Assembly (NCBI RefSeq): GCF_024753135.1
Contig: NZ_JANUGP010000016.1
Location: 108,448-172,447 of the forward strand
Direction of reading: 5' to 3'
Length of the DNA stretch: 64,000 nucleotides
Source: Streptomyces pyxinicus
GTDB lineage: Bacteria > Actinomycetota > Actinomycetes > Streptomycetales > Streptomycetaceae
Position 1 is the first letter of the stretch. Each line of letters starts with the position of its first letter. Below the pieces are notes generated by a model that searched no databases, was not told the origin of the DNA, and saw only the letters and a program-made list of their open reading frames with translations. Positions 50,333 through 60,156 of the stretch are shown here, one piece after another. The translations under genes were made by a program, and so were the position numbers.

Positions 50333-53300
50333 ATGCTCAGTGTTCAGGTCCTGGGACCGATCGGCGCCGAGGTAGACGGTGCGCCGGTCCACCTGGGAAG
50401 TCCCCGGCAGCGTGCGGTGCTCGCCCTCCTGCTGGCCAGCCGCGGCCGTGTCGTACCCGTCGACCGTCTCATCGACAGCCTCTGGCAGGGCCGGCCCCCG
50501 GAGAAGGCGGCCGTCTCCCTGCACGCCTACGTCTCGAATCTGCGCCGCGCGCTCGAACCCGGCCGCATACCCCGCGCCCCGGCCGGCGTCCTGGTCAGCG
50601 CCCCGCCGGGATACGCCCTACGGCTGCCGGAGGACGCGGTCGACGCCTGGCGGTTCGAGGCGGCGGTACGACAGGCGCGTACGGCGCCCCCGACGGAGGC
50701 CCGGCGGCTGCTGGAGGAGGCGCTCGGCTGGTGGCGCGGAGCGGCCTACGGCGAGTGGGCCGACGAGGAGTGGGCGCGCGCCGAGGCGGCCCGGCTGGGT
50801 GAACTGCACCTCGTGGCACAAGAGCTGGCGGTCGGCGCGGCCCTCGCGTCCGGAGCCCCGGCGGAGGCGGTGCCGGGGGCCGAGGCGCTCGTACGGGAGC
50901 ATCCGCTGCGCGAGGAGGGCCGGCGCTTGCTGGCCCTCGGGCTGTGGGCCTGCGGGCGCCGCGCCGACGCACTGGCCGAACTGGACCGGGCGGCCGCCGT
51001 CATGGCCGACGAACTCGGTCTGGGTCTCGGCGACGCCCTGACCGAGCTGGAAGGGGCCCTGCGGACCGGGCGGACGGAGGTACTGCGCGCGGCGGTGCCG
51101 TCGGCTCCCTCGACGGCGGTGGAACAGGCCGAGCCTTCCCCGGCGGCGGTTCTCGCCCCGCCCGCCGACGAACTCTTCGTGGGCCGCGGCGACGAACTGC
51201 GGGCCCTGGAAAGTGCCGCGCGCGACGCCTGGCGGACCGGCGGCGTCATCCTGGTGACCGGCGAGGCCGGTGCCGGCAAGTCGGCGCTGCTCGGCCGCTT
51301 CCAGCGGCGGTTGCGGGAGCAGGGCTGGACGGTGGTGCTCGGCCGCTGCCCCGAGTTCGGCGGCGCGCCCTCGGCCTGGGCGTGGGTGGAGGCGCTCGGC
51401 GCCCTCGCCCGTCGGACGCCCCCGGCCGACCCGGGCGCCCTCGGCGCACTGGTCCACCAGGCCGGATACGGCGACGGGGACGGCCCCGGGAGCGGAGCGG
51501 CGGAACAGGACGGCGCGGGCGAGGAGCAAGGCGGCCCGTGCGGCTCCTGCGGGGGAGACGGCGAACCCGCCGACCACGCGCTGCCGTCCGCCGGGCGGTT
51601 CCGGCTCCACCGGGCGTTCAGCACCTGGCTGCGGGAGGCGGCGGCGGACGCGCCGCTGGCGGTGATCGTCGACGATCTGCACCGGGCGGACGGCGAGACA
51701 CTGGCCCTGCTGGAGCGGACCGCCGAGCTGGTCGGATCGCCGGTGCTGGCGATCGCCGCCTACCGCCCGGCGGACGCGGAGGACCGGCTGACCAAGACCC
51801 TCGCCGAACTCGCCCACCGCTCGCCGTACCGGCTGGCGCTCGACGGGCTGCCGCTCTCCGACGTGGACACCCTGGTCAGAGCCCTGTGCGGGGACCGGGT
51901 CGACGCGGCGACCGTGAGCGCGCTCGCCGCCCGCACCGAGGGCAACCCCTTCTACGTGCGGGAGAGCGCCCGGCTGCTCGCCAGCGAGGGCGCGCTGGTG
52001 GCGATCTCCGAGGTGCCGCAAGGGGTGCGCGACGTCCTGCGCCGACGGCTGCGGCAGTTGCCCGCCGGGGCGCTCGCCGTCCTCCAGCTCGCGTCCGTCG
52101 TCGGCCGCGAGACCGAGGTCGGGGTGCTCGTCGAGGCCGCGGATCCGGGCACGCACGACGAGCACGCCGTACTCGACGCCCTGGAGGCGTCCGTCGTGGC
52201 CGGGCTGCTCACCGAACCGGCGCCCGGGGTGGTCCGGTTCGCCCACGCCCTGGTGCGCGACACCCTCTACACCGACCTCGTCGGCGTGCGCCGGGCGCGC
52301 CTGCACGCGCGGCTCGCCGAGGTGCTGCGGCGGCGCCGTCCGGACGACTTCGCGGCGCTGGCACACCACTTCGCCCGGGCGGCGAGCGCGCGGACCGCGT
52401 CACTCGCCGTGGACTACTCGCTGGGCGCGGCGGACCTGGCCGAGCGGAGCTACGCCCACGACACCGCCGTCGAGCTGCTCAACCAGGCGATCGAGATCTT
52501 CGCGCTGATCCCCGCCGCCACGGACGACGGTACGGCCGACGGCGGGCCCGGGCGGCTGGTCGTCCTCCTCGGACGGCTGCTGCGCGCCCAGATCCGGGCC
52601 GGGTCCATCATGGCGGCGCGGCACACCCGGCAGCGCGCCGTCGAGGCGGCCGAGGGCATCGCGCCCGACGAACTGGCGACGGCCGCGCTCGGCGCCTGGC
52701 TCGGCCCGGGGCCGGCGCTGAGCGGGCCCCGGGGGCTCGTCGACTCCACGGCGCTCTACACGTTCGTCGACCGGCTGCTCGCACGGGCCGACCTGGACCC
52801 CGCCGTCCTCGGCGCCCTGCCGCCCGGCCCGAAGGACGCCGGCGGTACGAGCGCTGGTGACGACCCGTATGCGACGGACCGGGTGGCGGACGCCACGCGG
52901 CGGCTGGCCGTCGCCCGTGCCGTCGGGGACCCGCTGCTGCTCGCCTCCGCGCTGACCGTGGTGTCCGCCGTCACGCCGCACGCGTGCCCGGACCGCCGCG
53001 AGACCCTGGCGACCGAACTGCGGGTGCTCGGGTACGCGCACGACCTGCCCGCCAACAGCTGGGTGCGGGAGCACATCGGGGCCATGGCCGCCGCGGTGCG
53101 GGGCGACGTCGCCCGGGTGCGCGCACACGCCGGGGAAGGGCGGGCGGTCGCCCGTCGGCACCGGCTGGCGGAGGCGGAGTCGATCACCCTGACGACCCTG
53201 GCGATGCTGGCCCACGTCGAGGGCCGCTTCGCCGAGGCCGAGGCCGGCTACGCCCAGGTGCGGGAGCGCCTGCGCGCGCACGGTTCACCGCACGGCGACC

Positions 53301-53800
53301 TGGTCCACGCCCTGGGCCTGACGACCGTACGACTCGGCCAGGGCCGCCCCGAAGAAGCCGAACCCCTGCTACGGGCCCTCGACACCGCCGCCATGCCCAC
53401 CGCGGAACTGGCGCTGGGCGTGGTGCTCGCCCGGCAAGGTGAGCTGGAGCAGGCGTACGCGCTGGGCCGGCGCACTCCGGCGGCCGTGCCCGTCGTACCG
53501 GACCACCTGTACGGCATCGCCCTGTCCCTCCGGGCCGAACTGGCCTTCCTCCTCGGGGACGTGCCCGCCGCCCGCGAACTGGTCCCGCTGCTGCTCCCGT
53601 TGCGCGCCCAGCTCGCCGGCGCCGCGAGCGTCTCCTTCGTCACCCGGCCCTTCGCCCACTCGCTCGGAGAGCTGTACCGGCTCCTCGGTGACGAGGCGGC
53701 GGCGCGCCGGTACTTCGCCCTCGCCGAGGACGTGGCGCTGCGCTGGGGTTCGCGGCATCTGGCGGCGGCGGCCCGGTCGGCCTCCGCACCCCGAGGGTGA
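50333..53800 (+). CDS. SARP/AfsR-type ATPase transcriptional regulator, 1155 aa
   Basis: The N-terminal OmpR-like DNA-binding domain (residues about 1-95: VQVLGPIGAEVDGAPVHLGS... RAVLALLLASRGRVVPVDRLID) is followed by a BTAD domain (about 100-245), then an AAA/STAND ATPase with Walker A GEAGAGKS at 310-317 and Walker B VIVDDLHRADG. The remaining 600 residues are TPR-like helical repeats. A Gly/Glu-rich insertion with CGSCGG interrupts the ATPase region. Large SARPs of this kind activate secondary-metabolite genes or global responses. There is no C-terminal LuxR HTH. It lies 20 kb from the NRPS-PKS genes, so a link is possible but unproven. No TTA codon was noticed. Confidence 0.88.
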   Translation: MLSVQVLGPIGAEVDGAPVHLGSPRQRAVLALLLASRGRVVPVDRLIDSLWQGRPPEKAAVSLHAYVSNLRRALEPGRIPRAPAGVLVSAPPGYALRLPEDAVDAWRFEAAVRQARTAPPTEARRLLEEALGWWRGAAYGEWADEEWARAEAARLGELHLVAQELAVGAALASGAPAEAVPGAEALVREHPLREEGRRLLALGLWACGRRADALAELDRAAAVMADELGLGLGDALTELEGALRTGRTEVLRAAVPSAPSTAVEQAEPSPAAVLAPPADELFVGRGDELRALESAARDAWRTGGVILVTGEAGAGKSALLGRFQRRLREQGWTVVLGRCPEFGGAPSAWAWVEALGALARRTPPADPGALGALVHQAGYGDGDGPGSGAAEQDGAGEEQGGPCGSCGGDGEPADHALPSAGRFRLHRAFSTWLREAAADAPLAVIVDDLHRADGETLALLERTAELVGSPVLAIAAYRPADAEDRLTKTLAELAHRSPYRLALDGLPLSDVDTLVRALCGDRVDAATVSALAARTEGNPFYVRESARLLASEGALVAISEVPQGVRDVLRRRLRQLPAGALAVLQLASVVGRETEVGVLVEAADPGTHDEHAVLDALEASVVAGLLTEPAPGVVRFAHALVRDTLYTDLVGVRRARLHARLAEVLRRRRPDDFAALAHHFARAASARTASLAVDYSLGAADLAERSYAHDTAVELLNQAIEIFALIPAATDDGTADGGPGRLVVLLGRLLRAQIRAGSIMAARHTRQRAVEAAEGIAPDELATAALGAWLGPGPALSGPRGLVDSTALYTFVDRLLARADLDPAVLGALPPGPKDAGGTSAGDDPYATDRVADATRRLAVARAVGDPLLLASALTVVSAVTPHACPDRRETLATELRVLGYAHDLPANSWVREHIGAMAAAVRGDVARVRAHAGEGRAVARRHRLAEAESITLTTLAMLAHVEGRFAEAEAGYAQVRERLRAHGSPHGDLVHALGLTTVRLGQGRPEEAEPLLRALDTAAMPTAELALGVVLARQGELEQAYALGRRTPAAVPVVPDHLYGIALSLRAELAFLLGDVPAARELVPLLLPLRAQLAGAASVSFVTRPFAHSLGELYRLLGDEAAARRYFALAEDVALRWGSRHLAAAARSASAPRG

Positions 53801-53812
53801 CAGGCGGCCGGT

Positions 53813-55096
53813 TCAGCCCAGATGCCACTTCTGGTTGGACGTGCCGGAGCACTCCCACAGCTGGAGCCGGGTGCCGTTGCCGGAGCCGTTGTCCTTGGCG
53901 TCGACGCACTTGCCGATCTGCGTGTTGACCAGGTCGTGGGCGCTGTTGAGGCGGAAGCGCTGGGCCCAGCCGCCGTTGCACCTGGCCAGTTGGATGGCCG
54001 CGCCGTCGGCCTGCGAGGCGTTGGCGATGTCCAGGCACAGGCCCATGGAGCGCACGCTGCCGTCGGACTTGAAGACCCACTTCTGCCAGGCGTCGCCGTC
54101 GCAGCTCCACAGCCGCAGCGGGGAGCCGTCCTTGCCCGCGTGGGCGCTCACCTCGACGCACTTGGCGGAGCCGTAGCCGACGATCGCGTCCCCGGCCACC
54201 ACGGTGGCCCGTCCGGCCGGCTTGGCGGCCGGCTTCGGCTTGGGCTTCGAGCCGTGGGGGGAGGCGCCGGCGGTCTTGGAGGTGTGCGTGGCCGAGGCGT
54301 CGGCTGCCTCGTGCCGGTGGCCGGCCGCCGGCTTCGGGGAGGAACCCTTGCCGGCGGGGGCGTCCTCGGCGGGGTGGTCCGGCGTCGCCTTGTCGTGGTG
54401 GGCCGGACGGCCGTCCGCCGATGCCGACTTGGACGCGGACCGGGACGGGGAGGGTGCCACCGCTCCGTCCTCGGCGAGGTGCGGGCGGGCGCCGTCGCCG
54501 ACGGTCGCGGCGCGCGGTCCGGAGTCGCCGTCCCCGGGCATCGCCATGAACCCGGCGGTGCCGAGGCCGAGCACCAGCAGGGCGCCGCCGGCGATCGCCG
54601 CGCCCACGACCCGTGCGCCACGCTCCGGTTCGGCGCGCCGGGCACGTGCCTCGGCCGTGCCGCCGGGTGCCTGCGTCCGCGTCACCGGCAGGCGGAACAG
54701 GCGTCCGGACGGGGCGTCCGCGGTGCCGGGGACCGGGGTGTCCTCGTCGCCCGGCCGGGGGGTCGGCGCCGGTACCGGTTCCGGGACGGTGAGAGAGTCC
54801 CCCGCCGGGGTGGGGTGGGAGTCGGTCTCGGGTTCCGGGTCGGTTCGGGCGTCGGGCCTGTCCTCGGACCGAGGCTCGGCCTCGGGCTCGGACGCGGTCT
54901 CGGACGCGGTCTCGGGCTCGGGCCTGTTCCCGGACTCGGGCTCTACGGCGGAGTCAGGTGCGGACTCCGCCGCAGCCCCGGACTCGCCCTCCGCCTCCGC
55001 CAGTCCCCGGGACTCCGTCTCCCCCAGCCACGGCAGCGGTCGTTCCCAGACGGCCGGTTCCTCGGGGGAGTCCGGACGCCCCGTCGTGCGCTCCAT
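53813..55096 (-). CDS. membrane-anchored ricin B-lectin (CBM13) protein, 427 aa
   Basis: The N-terminal 165 residues are cytoplasmic, acidic and repetitive (runs of Glu-Pro-Glu and Ser-Glu-Thr-type). A single membrane helix follows (VVGAAIAGGALLVLGLGTAGF, about residues 180-200), then an Ala/Lys/Pro/His-rich spacer and an extracytoplasmic ricin-type beta-trefoil of about 125 residues. QxW-type repeats are seen as DAWQKWVF, GWAQRFRL and SNQKWHLG, with paired cysteines. It should bind carbohydrate at the cell surface. It is convergent with the SARP gene. Its neighbourhood to the type VII secretion genes may be meaningful. Confidence 0.82.
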   Translation of the reverse strand: MERTTGRPDSPEEPAVWERPLPWLGETESRGLAEAEGESGAAAESAPDSAVEPESGNRPEPETASETASEPEAEPRSEDRPDARTDPEPETDSHPTPAGDSLTVPEPVPAPTPRPGDEDTPVPGTADAPSGRLFRLPVTRTQAPGGTAEARARRAEPERGARVVGAAIAGGALLVLGLGTAGFMAMPGDGDSGPRAATVGDGARPHLAEDGAVAPSPSRSASKSASADGRPAHHDKATPDHPAEDAPAGKGSSPKPAAGHRHEAADASATHTSKTAGASPHGSKPKPKPAAKPAGRATVVAGDAIVGYGSAKCVEVSAHAGKDGSPLRLWSCDGDAWQKWVFKSDGSVRSMGLCLDIANASQADGAAIQLARCNGGWAQRFRLNSAHDLVNTQIGKCVDAKDNGSGNGTRLQLWECSGTSNQKWHLG

Positions 55097-55265
55097 GTCT
55101 GCCCGCCCCTGTCTCCGCGTGTGAAGGTCTGCCGGCGAGTGACCCTAGGGCCCGGCGGGCCGCGTGCGGTGGCCGGCGGCGCCCGGTCTGCCCGGCAGGA
55201 CCGACATCCCTTCCCCTGCGTACCGGATTTCCCGGCAGCCGCGCCCGCGATGGCCGGGATCGCGG

Positions 55266-55892
55266 CTACAGGGTTCCCGTGCGCAGGGCGAAGGCGACCG
55301 CGTGGGTGCGGTTGCGCAGGCCGAGCCGGTTCATCATGACGCTGACGATGTTCTTGATGGTGCGCTCGGAGTAGTTCAGTTTCTGGGCGATCTCCGTGGT
55401 GTCGAGGCCGTCGGCCAGCAGCCGCAGCACATCGACCTCACGGGTTTCGAGGCCGGAGGTGGTCAGCCCCAACGGCGCCAGCACGTCGCGCTGGATCGCC
55501 CGCAGGTGGTCGACGAGCCGGCCCTGCACCGCCGGCGGCAGGGCGGCCCCGCCGTCGGCCACGCCGCGCACGGCCTCCACTATGCGGTCGAAGGTGCTGT
55601 CCTGACGCCACATCAGCCCGCGTAGTCCGTACCGCATCGCCCGCAGCAGGTGTGCCTCGCCGAGGTGCCCGGTGACCAGCACGATGCCCATGCCGGGGCG
55701 GGCCGAACGGGCGGACACCGACTCCATGAGCAGCATCGTCTCCTCGGTCACGTCCGGCGTGATCATGAGGACCACGTCCGCGTGCGGGTGCTCGTCCTGA
55801 GGCAGGACGTGCAGCCCTGGGTATCTGCGCAGGCAGCTGACGGCTCCCTCGCCGGTGAGGGGGTCACCGGCGAGGACCGCGATCGAGATCAT
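55266..55892 (-). CDS. LuxR-type regulator with atypical receiver domain, 208 aa
   Basis: The C-terminal HTH is clear (about residues 145-205): LTTSGLETREVDVLRLLADGLDTTEIAQKLNYSERTIKNIVSVMMNRLGLRNRTHAVAFALR. The N-terminal half has a receiver-like pattern, but the phospho-acceptor strand reads HADVVLMITPDV, without the Asp expected at its end, and the first acidic pair is reduced (VLAGDPLTGEG). Control by phosphorylation is therefore doubtful. It is divergent from eccC across 229 bp; an adjacent LuxR gene of this sort is in keeping with a local regulator of the secretion genes. ATG 55892. Confidence 0.85.
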   Translation of the reverse strand: MISIAVLAGDPLTGEGAVSCLRRYPGLHVLPQDEHPHADVVLMITPDVTEETMLLMESVSARSARPGMGIVLVTGHLGEAHLLRAMRYGLRGLMWRQDSTFDRIVEAVRGVADGGAALPPAVQGRLVDHLRAIQRDVLAPLGLTTSGLETREVDVLRLLADGLDTTEIAQKLNYSERTIKNIVSVMMNRLGLRNRTHAVAFALRTGTL

Positions 55893-56121
55893 CCCCAACG
55901 TTCTTGCTTTCCTTCCGGGTGGTGGACGCCCGGGGATCGTGACCGGCCCGCCTTGGCGGTGACTTGGCGTGCACTTGGCGACGTTGCCCCCGCGACCAGG
56001 CATCGGTGTCCGCCGGGACAGACATCGGCCGTACGACGCGGGCCGGGGGCGCCCCGCTGCCTACGCTCGGCGCGCAGGTCCAGGGCAGATCCAGGCTCGG
56101 GCAAGAAGGAAAGAGAGCACG
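55893..56121. promoter_or_regulatory. divergent promoter region, LuxR regulator / ecc operon
   Basis: The 229-bp gap between the LuxR gene and eccC must hold both promoters. It contains a AAGGAAAGAGAG purine run just before the TTG start of eccC and CTTTCCTTCC on the complementary side before the LuxR start. No clear dyad is seen. Confidence 0.5.
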
Positions 56122-59100
56122 TTGAGTACCGTCATCGCGAAGCGCTCTCCGCGTGCCGACGGCCCCCCGATGCCCGAGGGACAGGTCGAACTGGCCGAGC
56201 CCCCGGTCCTCGGCGAACCGGCCACCGCCGACTTCGGCTCCGTGATGACGTACCTGCCGATGGGCCTGGGCGCCGGGGCCATGGTGCTGATGTACTCGGT
56301 CGGCAGCGGCGGCACGTCGATGTACATGATGACCGGGATGATGGGCGTCGCCATGGTCAGCATGACGCTGACCCAGATCGGCCGGCCGGGCGCGGAACGG
56401 CGTCGCCGGATGCGTGCCGAACGCCGCGACTACCTGCGCTACCTCGGTCAGAAGCGGGCGCAGGCCCGGGGAGCCGCCGACGCCCAGCGGGCCGCGCTGC
56501 TGTGGGACAACCCGGACGTCTCGCACCTGTGGGCGCTCGCGGCCGGACCGAGGCTGTGGGAACGCAGGCCGGGTCACGAGGACTTCGCCCGGGTCCGGAT
56601 CGGTTTGGCGACCCGCCGGGCCGCGCTGGAGTTCCTGCCGCCGCAGACCAAGCCGGTGGAGGACCTGGAACCGCTGTGCGCGGTCTCGCTGCGCCGGTTC
56701 ACCAAGGCGCACCAGACCGTTCCGGGGTTGCCCGTGCCGGTGGCGCTGCGCCGCTTCACCAGCGTGGAGTTCACGGGCGAGACCGAGGACGCGCTGGCCC
56801 TGGCGCGCGCGGTGCTGGGCCAGTTGGCGGTCTTCCACTCCCCCGACGAGCTGCGGGTCGCGGTGCTCGGCGACGAGGCCGCGCGCCGCGAGTGGGACTG
56901 GCTCAAGTGGCTGCCGCACAACGCCCATCCGGCGCAGGAGGACTCCGCCGGCCGGGTCCGCCTCGCCGCCGGCGACCACGACGAACTGCTCGACCTGCTC
57001 GGGCAGGACGTCCGCGAGCGCCCCGATCACGACCCCGCCGCCTCGCCCAGCGTGGCCGAACCGTTCACGGTGATCGTCGCCCAGGGCGTCCGGCTGCCGG
57101 GGACCTCGCGCCTGCTGGGCGCCGGGATACGTGGGGTGGTGCTGCTCGACCTCACCGGCGCGGTGCCCGGCGGGCCCAAGGTGCTGCGGCTCGGCGTCCG
57201 GGACGGCGGGGTCGAGTTCCCCGGCGGCGCGGAGACCGTCAGCGGCGCCGCCGACCGGCTCGGCCGCGTCGAGGCCGAGACGCTGGCCCGGGCCCTCGCC
57301 CCGATGCGCACCGGTGGCGGCGTGGACCTGGTGGACCGGCCCCTGGAGTCCGACTTCGACCTGGCCACCCTGCTCGGCGTCCGTGACGTACGCGGCTTCG
57401 ACGTGCCGGCCACCTGGCGCCCGCGCCAGGCTCTGGAGGCACGGCTGAAGGTGCCGGTCGGCGTCACCGAGGACGGCGAGATCGTCGAACTCGACCTGAA
57501 GGAGTCCGCGCAGGGCGGCATGGGCCCGCACGGCCTGCTGATCGGCGCCACCGGCTCCGGCAAGAGCGAGCTGCTGCGCACCCTGGTGACCGGACTGGCC
57601 GCCACCCACTCCTCGGAGATCCTGAACCTGGTGCTGGTGGACTTCAAGGGCGGCGCCACGTTCCTCAACATGGACCGGCTCCCGCACACCTCCGCCGTCA
57701 TCACCAACCTCGCGGACGAACTCCACCTCGTGGACCGGATGCGGGACTCCATCAACGGCGAGATGATCCGCCGTCAGGAACTGCTGCGGGAGGCCGGCTA
57801 CGCCTCGCTCCACGAGTACGAGAAGGCGCGCGCGGCCGGGGCCGGCACCCTGGCCCCGCTGCCGTCGCTGCTGATCATCGTGGACGAGTTCTCGGAACTG
57901 CTCGCCAGCAAGCCGGAGTTCGTGGAGCTGTTCGTCTCCATCGGCCGGCTCGGGCGCAGCCTCGGCGTCCATCTGCTGCTGGCCTCCCAGCGGCTGGACG
58001 AGTCCCGGATCCACCGGGTCGAGGGGCATCTGTCGTACCGGATCGCGCTCCGGACCTTCTCCTCGATGGAGTCGCGCAGCGTGATCGGCACCTCCAGCGC
58101 CTACGAGCTGCCCTCCGCGCCCGGCAACGGCTATCTGAAGGTGGACACCACCAACCTCGTGCGGTTCAAGGCCGCGTACGTCTCCGGTCCCGCGCCCGCT
58201 CCTCCGGGCCCGGAGGAGACGGCGGAGCAGGCGGGTGCCGTGCGCGAGGTGACGGCCTTCGGCCTGGAGCGGCAGGGGCCGTCGGCCCCGGCCGCCGAGG
58301 AGGCGGGCGCCCGCCTGGTCTCGCTGGCCGAGGAGGTCCTGCGCGACCAGGACGGCGAGGCGGAGCGGCCGGGCGAGGACGGCGGTGAGGGCGCCGCCGA
58401 GGACAGCCTTCTGGAGGTCTTCGTCGCGCGTCTGGAGGACAGCGGTCCGCCGGCCCGGCAAGTCTGGCTGTCCCCGCTGTCCGAGTCGCCCGGCCTCGAC
58501 CAGCTGCTGCCCGGCATCGTGCCGGACCCGCTGCGCGGCATGGGCGCGGCCGATCCCCGGGTGCAGGGCGCGCTGCGGGTGCCGCTGGGCATGGTGGACC
58601 GCCCCTTCGAGCAGCTGCGGGAACTGCTGGTCGCCGACCTGTCGGGGGCGGACGGCCACGTCGGCCTGGTGGGGGCGCCGCAGACCGGCAAGTCGACCCT
58701 GCTGCGCACCCTGCTGCTGTCCCTGGCGCTCACCCACACACCTCGCGAAGTGCAGTTCTACTGCCTGGACTTCGGCGGTGGCGGTCTCGTCTCCACGGCC
58801 GGGCTGCCGCACGTCGGCTCGGTGGCGACCCGGCTGGAGCGCGACCGGGTGCTGCGCACCGTCGAGGAGCTGTCCCAGCTCCTGGAGCGGCGGGAGCAGC
58901 TGTTCACCTCCCGGGGGCTCGAATCGATGGCCGCCTACCGGGCGTTGCGCGCGGACGGCACGATCGACGACCCGTTCGGTGACGTCTTCCTCGTCGTCGA
59001 CGGCTGGGCCACGCTCCGCCAGGACTTCGACGACCTGGAGCAGCGGGTCATGGAACTCGCGGCGCGAGGGCTGTCGTTCGGTCTGCACGTGGTCGCCTCG

Positions 59101-60156
59101 GCGGTCCGCTGGTCCGAAGTGCGGCCCCGGCTGCGGGACATGCTCGGCACCAAGCTCGAACTCCGGCTCGGGGACTCGATGGAGTCCGAGGTCGGCTCCC
59201 GGGCGGCGGCCGGTGTCCCGCACCAGCCGGGCCGTGGTCTGACCGGCTCCGGCCACCACTTCCTGTCCGCCCTGCCCCGGCTCGACAGTTCCTCGCGCAC
59301 CGACGACCTGACGGCCGCCACCAAGGCCGCGGTCGCCGAGATCGACACCTTCTGGACCGGCCCCGGGGCACCCGGCGTGCGGCTGCTGCCGACCAGCCTG
59401 GACGCCCGCAGGCTGCCGGCCCCCGCGGACACGCGTGATCTCAGGTTCTGCCTCGGCTGGGACGAGCAGCGGCTCTCCCCGGTCTGGCACGACTTCGGGG
59501 CCACCCCGCACCTGCTGGTCTTCGGCGACGGCGAGACGGGCAAGACCAACGCCCTGCGGCTCGCCATCCGCGCCATCACCGCCCGCTACCGCCCCGAGGA
59601 GGCCAGGATCCTGCTGGCCGACCCCGGGCGCGGACTCCTGAAGGACGTGCCGGAGGAGTACCGGGTCGGGTACGTGGTCGACAACGACGCGCTGGGCAAG
59701 CTCGCCGACAGCGCCGCCGTCTCCGTCGCCAAGCGGCAGCCCGGCGCCGACGTCACCCCGGAACTGCTGGAGAAGCGGGACTGGTGGAGCGGTCCGCTGC
59801 TGTTCGTCCTCGTCGACGACTACGACCTGTTCGCCGGCGCGCCCGGTACGCCCTCCCCGATGATGCCGCTGGTGCCGCTGCTCGCGCAGGGCGCCCACAT
59901 CGGGCTGCACCTGGTCGTCGCCCGCTCCACCTCCGGCGCCATGCGCTCCGTCATGGACCCGCTGATCCGGCGCATGTGGGAGCTGGGCAACCCGGCGCTG
60001 CTGTTCTCCTATCCCAAGGAGGAGGGCAAGTTCATCGGCGAGGCCAAGCCCCGCACCCTGCCCGCCGGCCGGGCCCAGCTCGTCACCCGGCGCTCCCTCA
60101 GGCTCGTCCAGACCGGCCTGGTGCCGGCGGCCTCCGTCCCCACAGGAACACGATGA
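56122..60156 (+). CDS. eccC: type VII secretion FtsK/SpoIIIE ATPase EccC, 1344 aa
   Basis: This is the motor ATPase of the ESX/type VII secretion system. Two N-terminal membrane helices (about residues 40-85, rich in Met and Gly: MTYLPMGLGAGAMVLMY, MMTGMMGVAMVSM) are followed by three ATPase domains. Their Walker A motifs are GATGSGKSE (475), GAPQTGKST (851) and GDGETGKTN (1135), with Walker B VDEFSELL in the first. Length matches single-chain (fused) EccC, not split EccCa/EccCb. The start codon is TTG at 56122, chosen because a AAGGAAAGAGAG run lies just upstream and the protein then begins STVIAKRSPR, as expected. It overlaps eccD by 4 nt. Confidence 0.95.
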   Translation: MSTVIAKRSPRADGPPMPEGQVELAEPPVLGEPATADFGSVMTYLPMGLGAGAMVLMYSVGSGGTSMYMMTGMMGVAMVSMTLTQIGRPGAERRRRMRAERRDYLRYLGQKRAQARGAADAQRAALLWDNPDVSHLWALAAGPRLWERRPGHEDFARVRIGLATRRAALEFLPPQTKPVEDLEPLCAVSLRRFTKAHQTVPGLPVPVALRRFTSVEFTGETEDALALARAVLGQLAVFHSPDELRVAVLGDEAARREWDWLKWLPHNAHPAQEDSAGRVRLAAGDHDELLDLLGQDVRERPDHDPAASPSVAEPFTVIVAQGVRLPGTSRLLGAGIRGVVLLDLTGAVPGGPKVLRLGVRDGGVEFPGGAETVSGAADRLGRVEAETLARALAPMRTGGGVDLVDRPLESDFDLATLLGVRDVRGFDVPATWRPRQALEARLKVPVGVTEDGEIVELDLKESAQGGMGPHGLLIGATGSGKSELLRTLVTGLAATHSSEILNLVLVDFKGGATFLNMDRLPHTSAVITNLADELHLVDRMRDSINGEMIRRQELLREAGYASLHEYEKARAAGAGTLAPLPSLLIIVDEFSELLASKPEFVELFVSIGRLGRSLGVHLLLASQRLDESRIHRVEGHLSYRIALRTFSSMESRSVIGTSSAYELPSAPGNGYLKVDTTNLVRFKAAYVSGPAPAPPGPEETAEQAGAVREVTAFGLERQGPSAPAAEEAGARLVSLAEEVLRDQDGEAERPGEDGGEGAAEDSLLEVFVARLEDSGPPARQVWLSPLSESPGLDQLLPGIVPDPLRGMGAADPRVQGALRVPLGMVDRPFEQLRELLVADLSGADGHVGLVGAPQTGKSTLLRTLLLSLALTHTPREVQFYCLDFGGGGLVSTAGLPHVGSVATRLERDRVLRTVEELSQLLERREQLFTSRGLESMAAYRALRADGTIDDPFGDVFLVVDGWATLRQDFDDLEQRVMELAARGLSFGLHVVASAVRWSEVRPRLRDMLGTKLELRLGDSMESEVGSRAAAGVPHQPGRGLTGSGHHFLSALPRLDSSSRTDDLTAATKAAVAEIDTFWTGPGAPGVRLLPTSLDARRLPAPADTRDLRFCLGWDEQRLSPVWHDFGATPHLLVFGDGETGKTNALRLAIRAITARYRPEEARILLADPGRGLLKDVPEEYRVGYVVDNDALGKLADSAAVSVAKRQPGADVTPELLEKRDWWSGPLLFVLVDDYDLFAGAPGTPSPMMPLVPLLAQGAHIGLHLVVARSTSGAMRSVMDPLIRRMWELGNPALLFSYPKEEGKFIGEAKPRTLPAGRAQLVTRRSLRLVQTGLVPAASVPTGTR

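Noticed and set aside
50333..53800. The large SARP as the cluster-situated regulator of the NRPS-PKS genes
   Set aside because: It is 20 kb away with many unrelated operons between; nothing in the sequence links the two.
55864..59910. A 1348-codon minus-strand open frame opposite eccC
   Set aside because: No recognisable domain; eccC with three Walker A motifs occupies the other strand.
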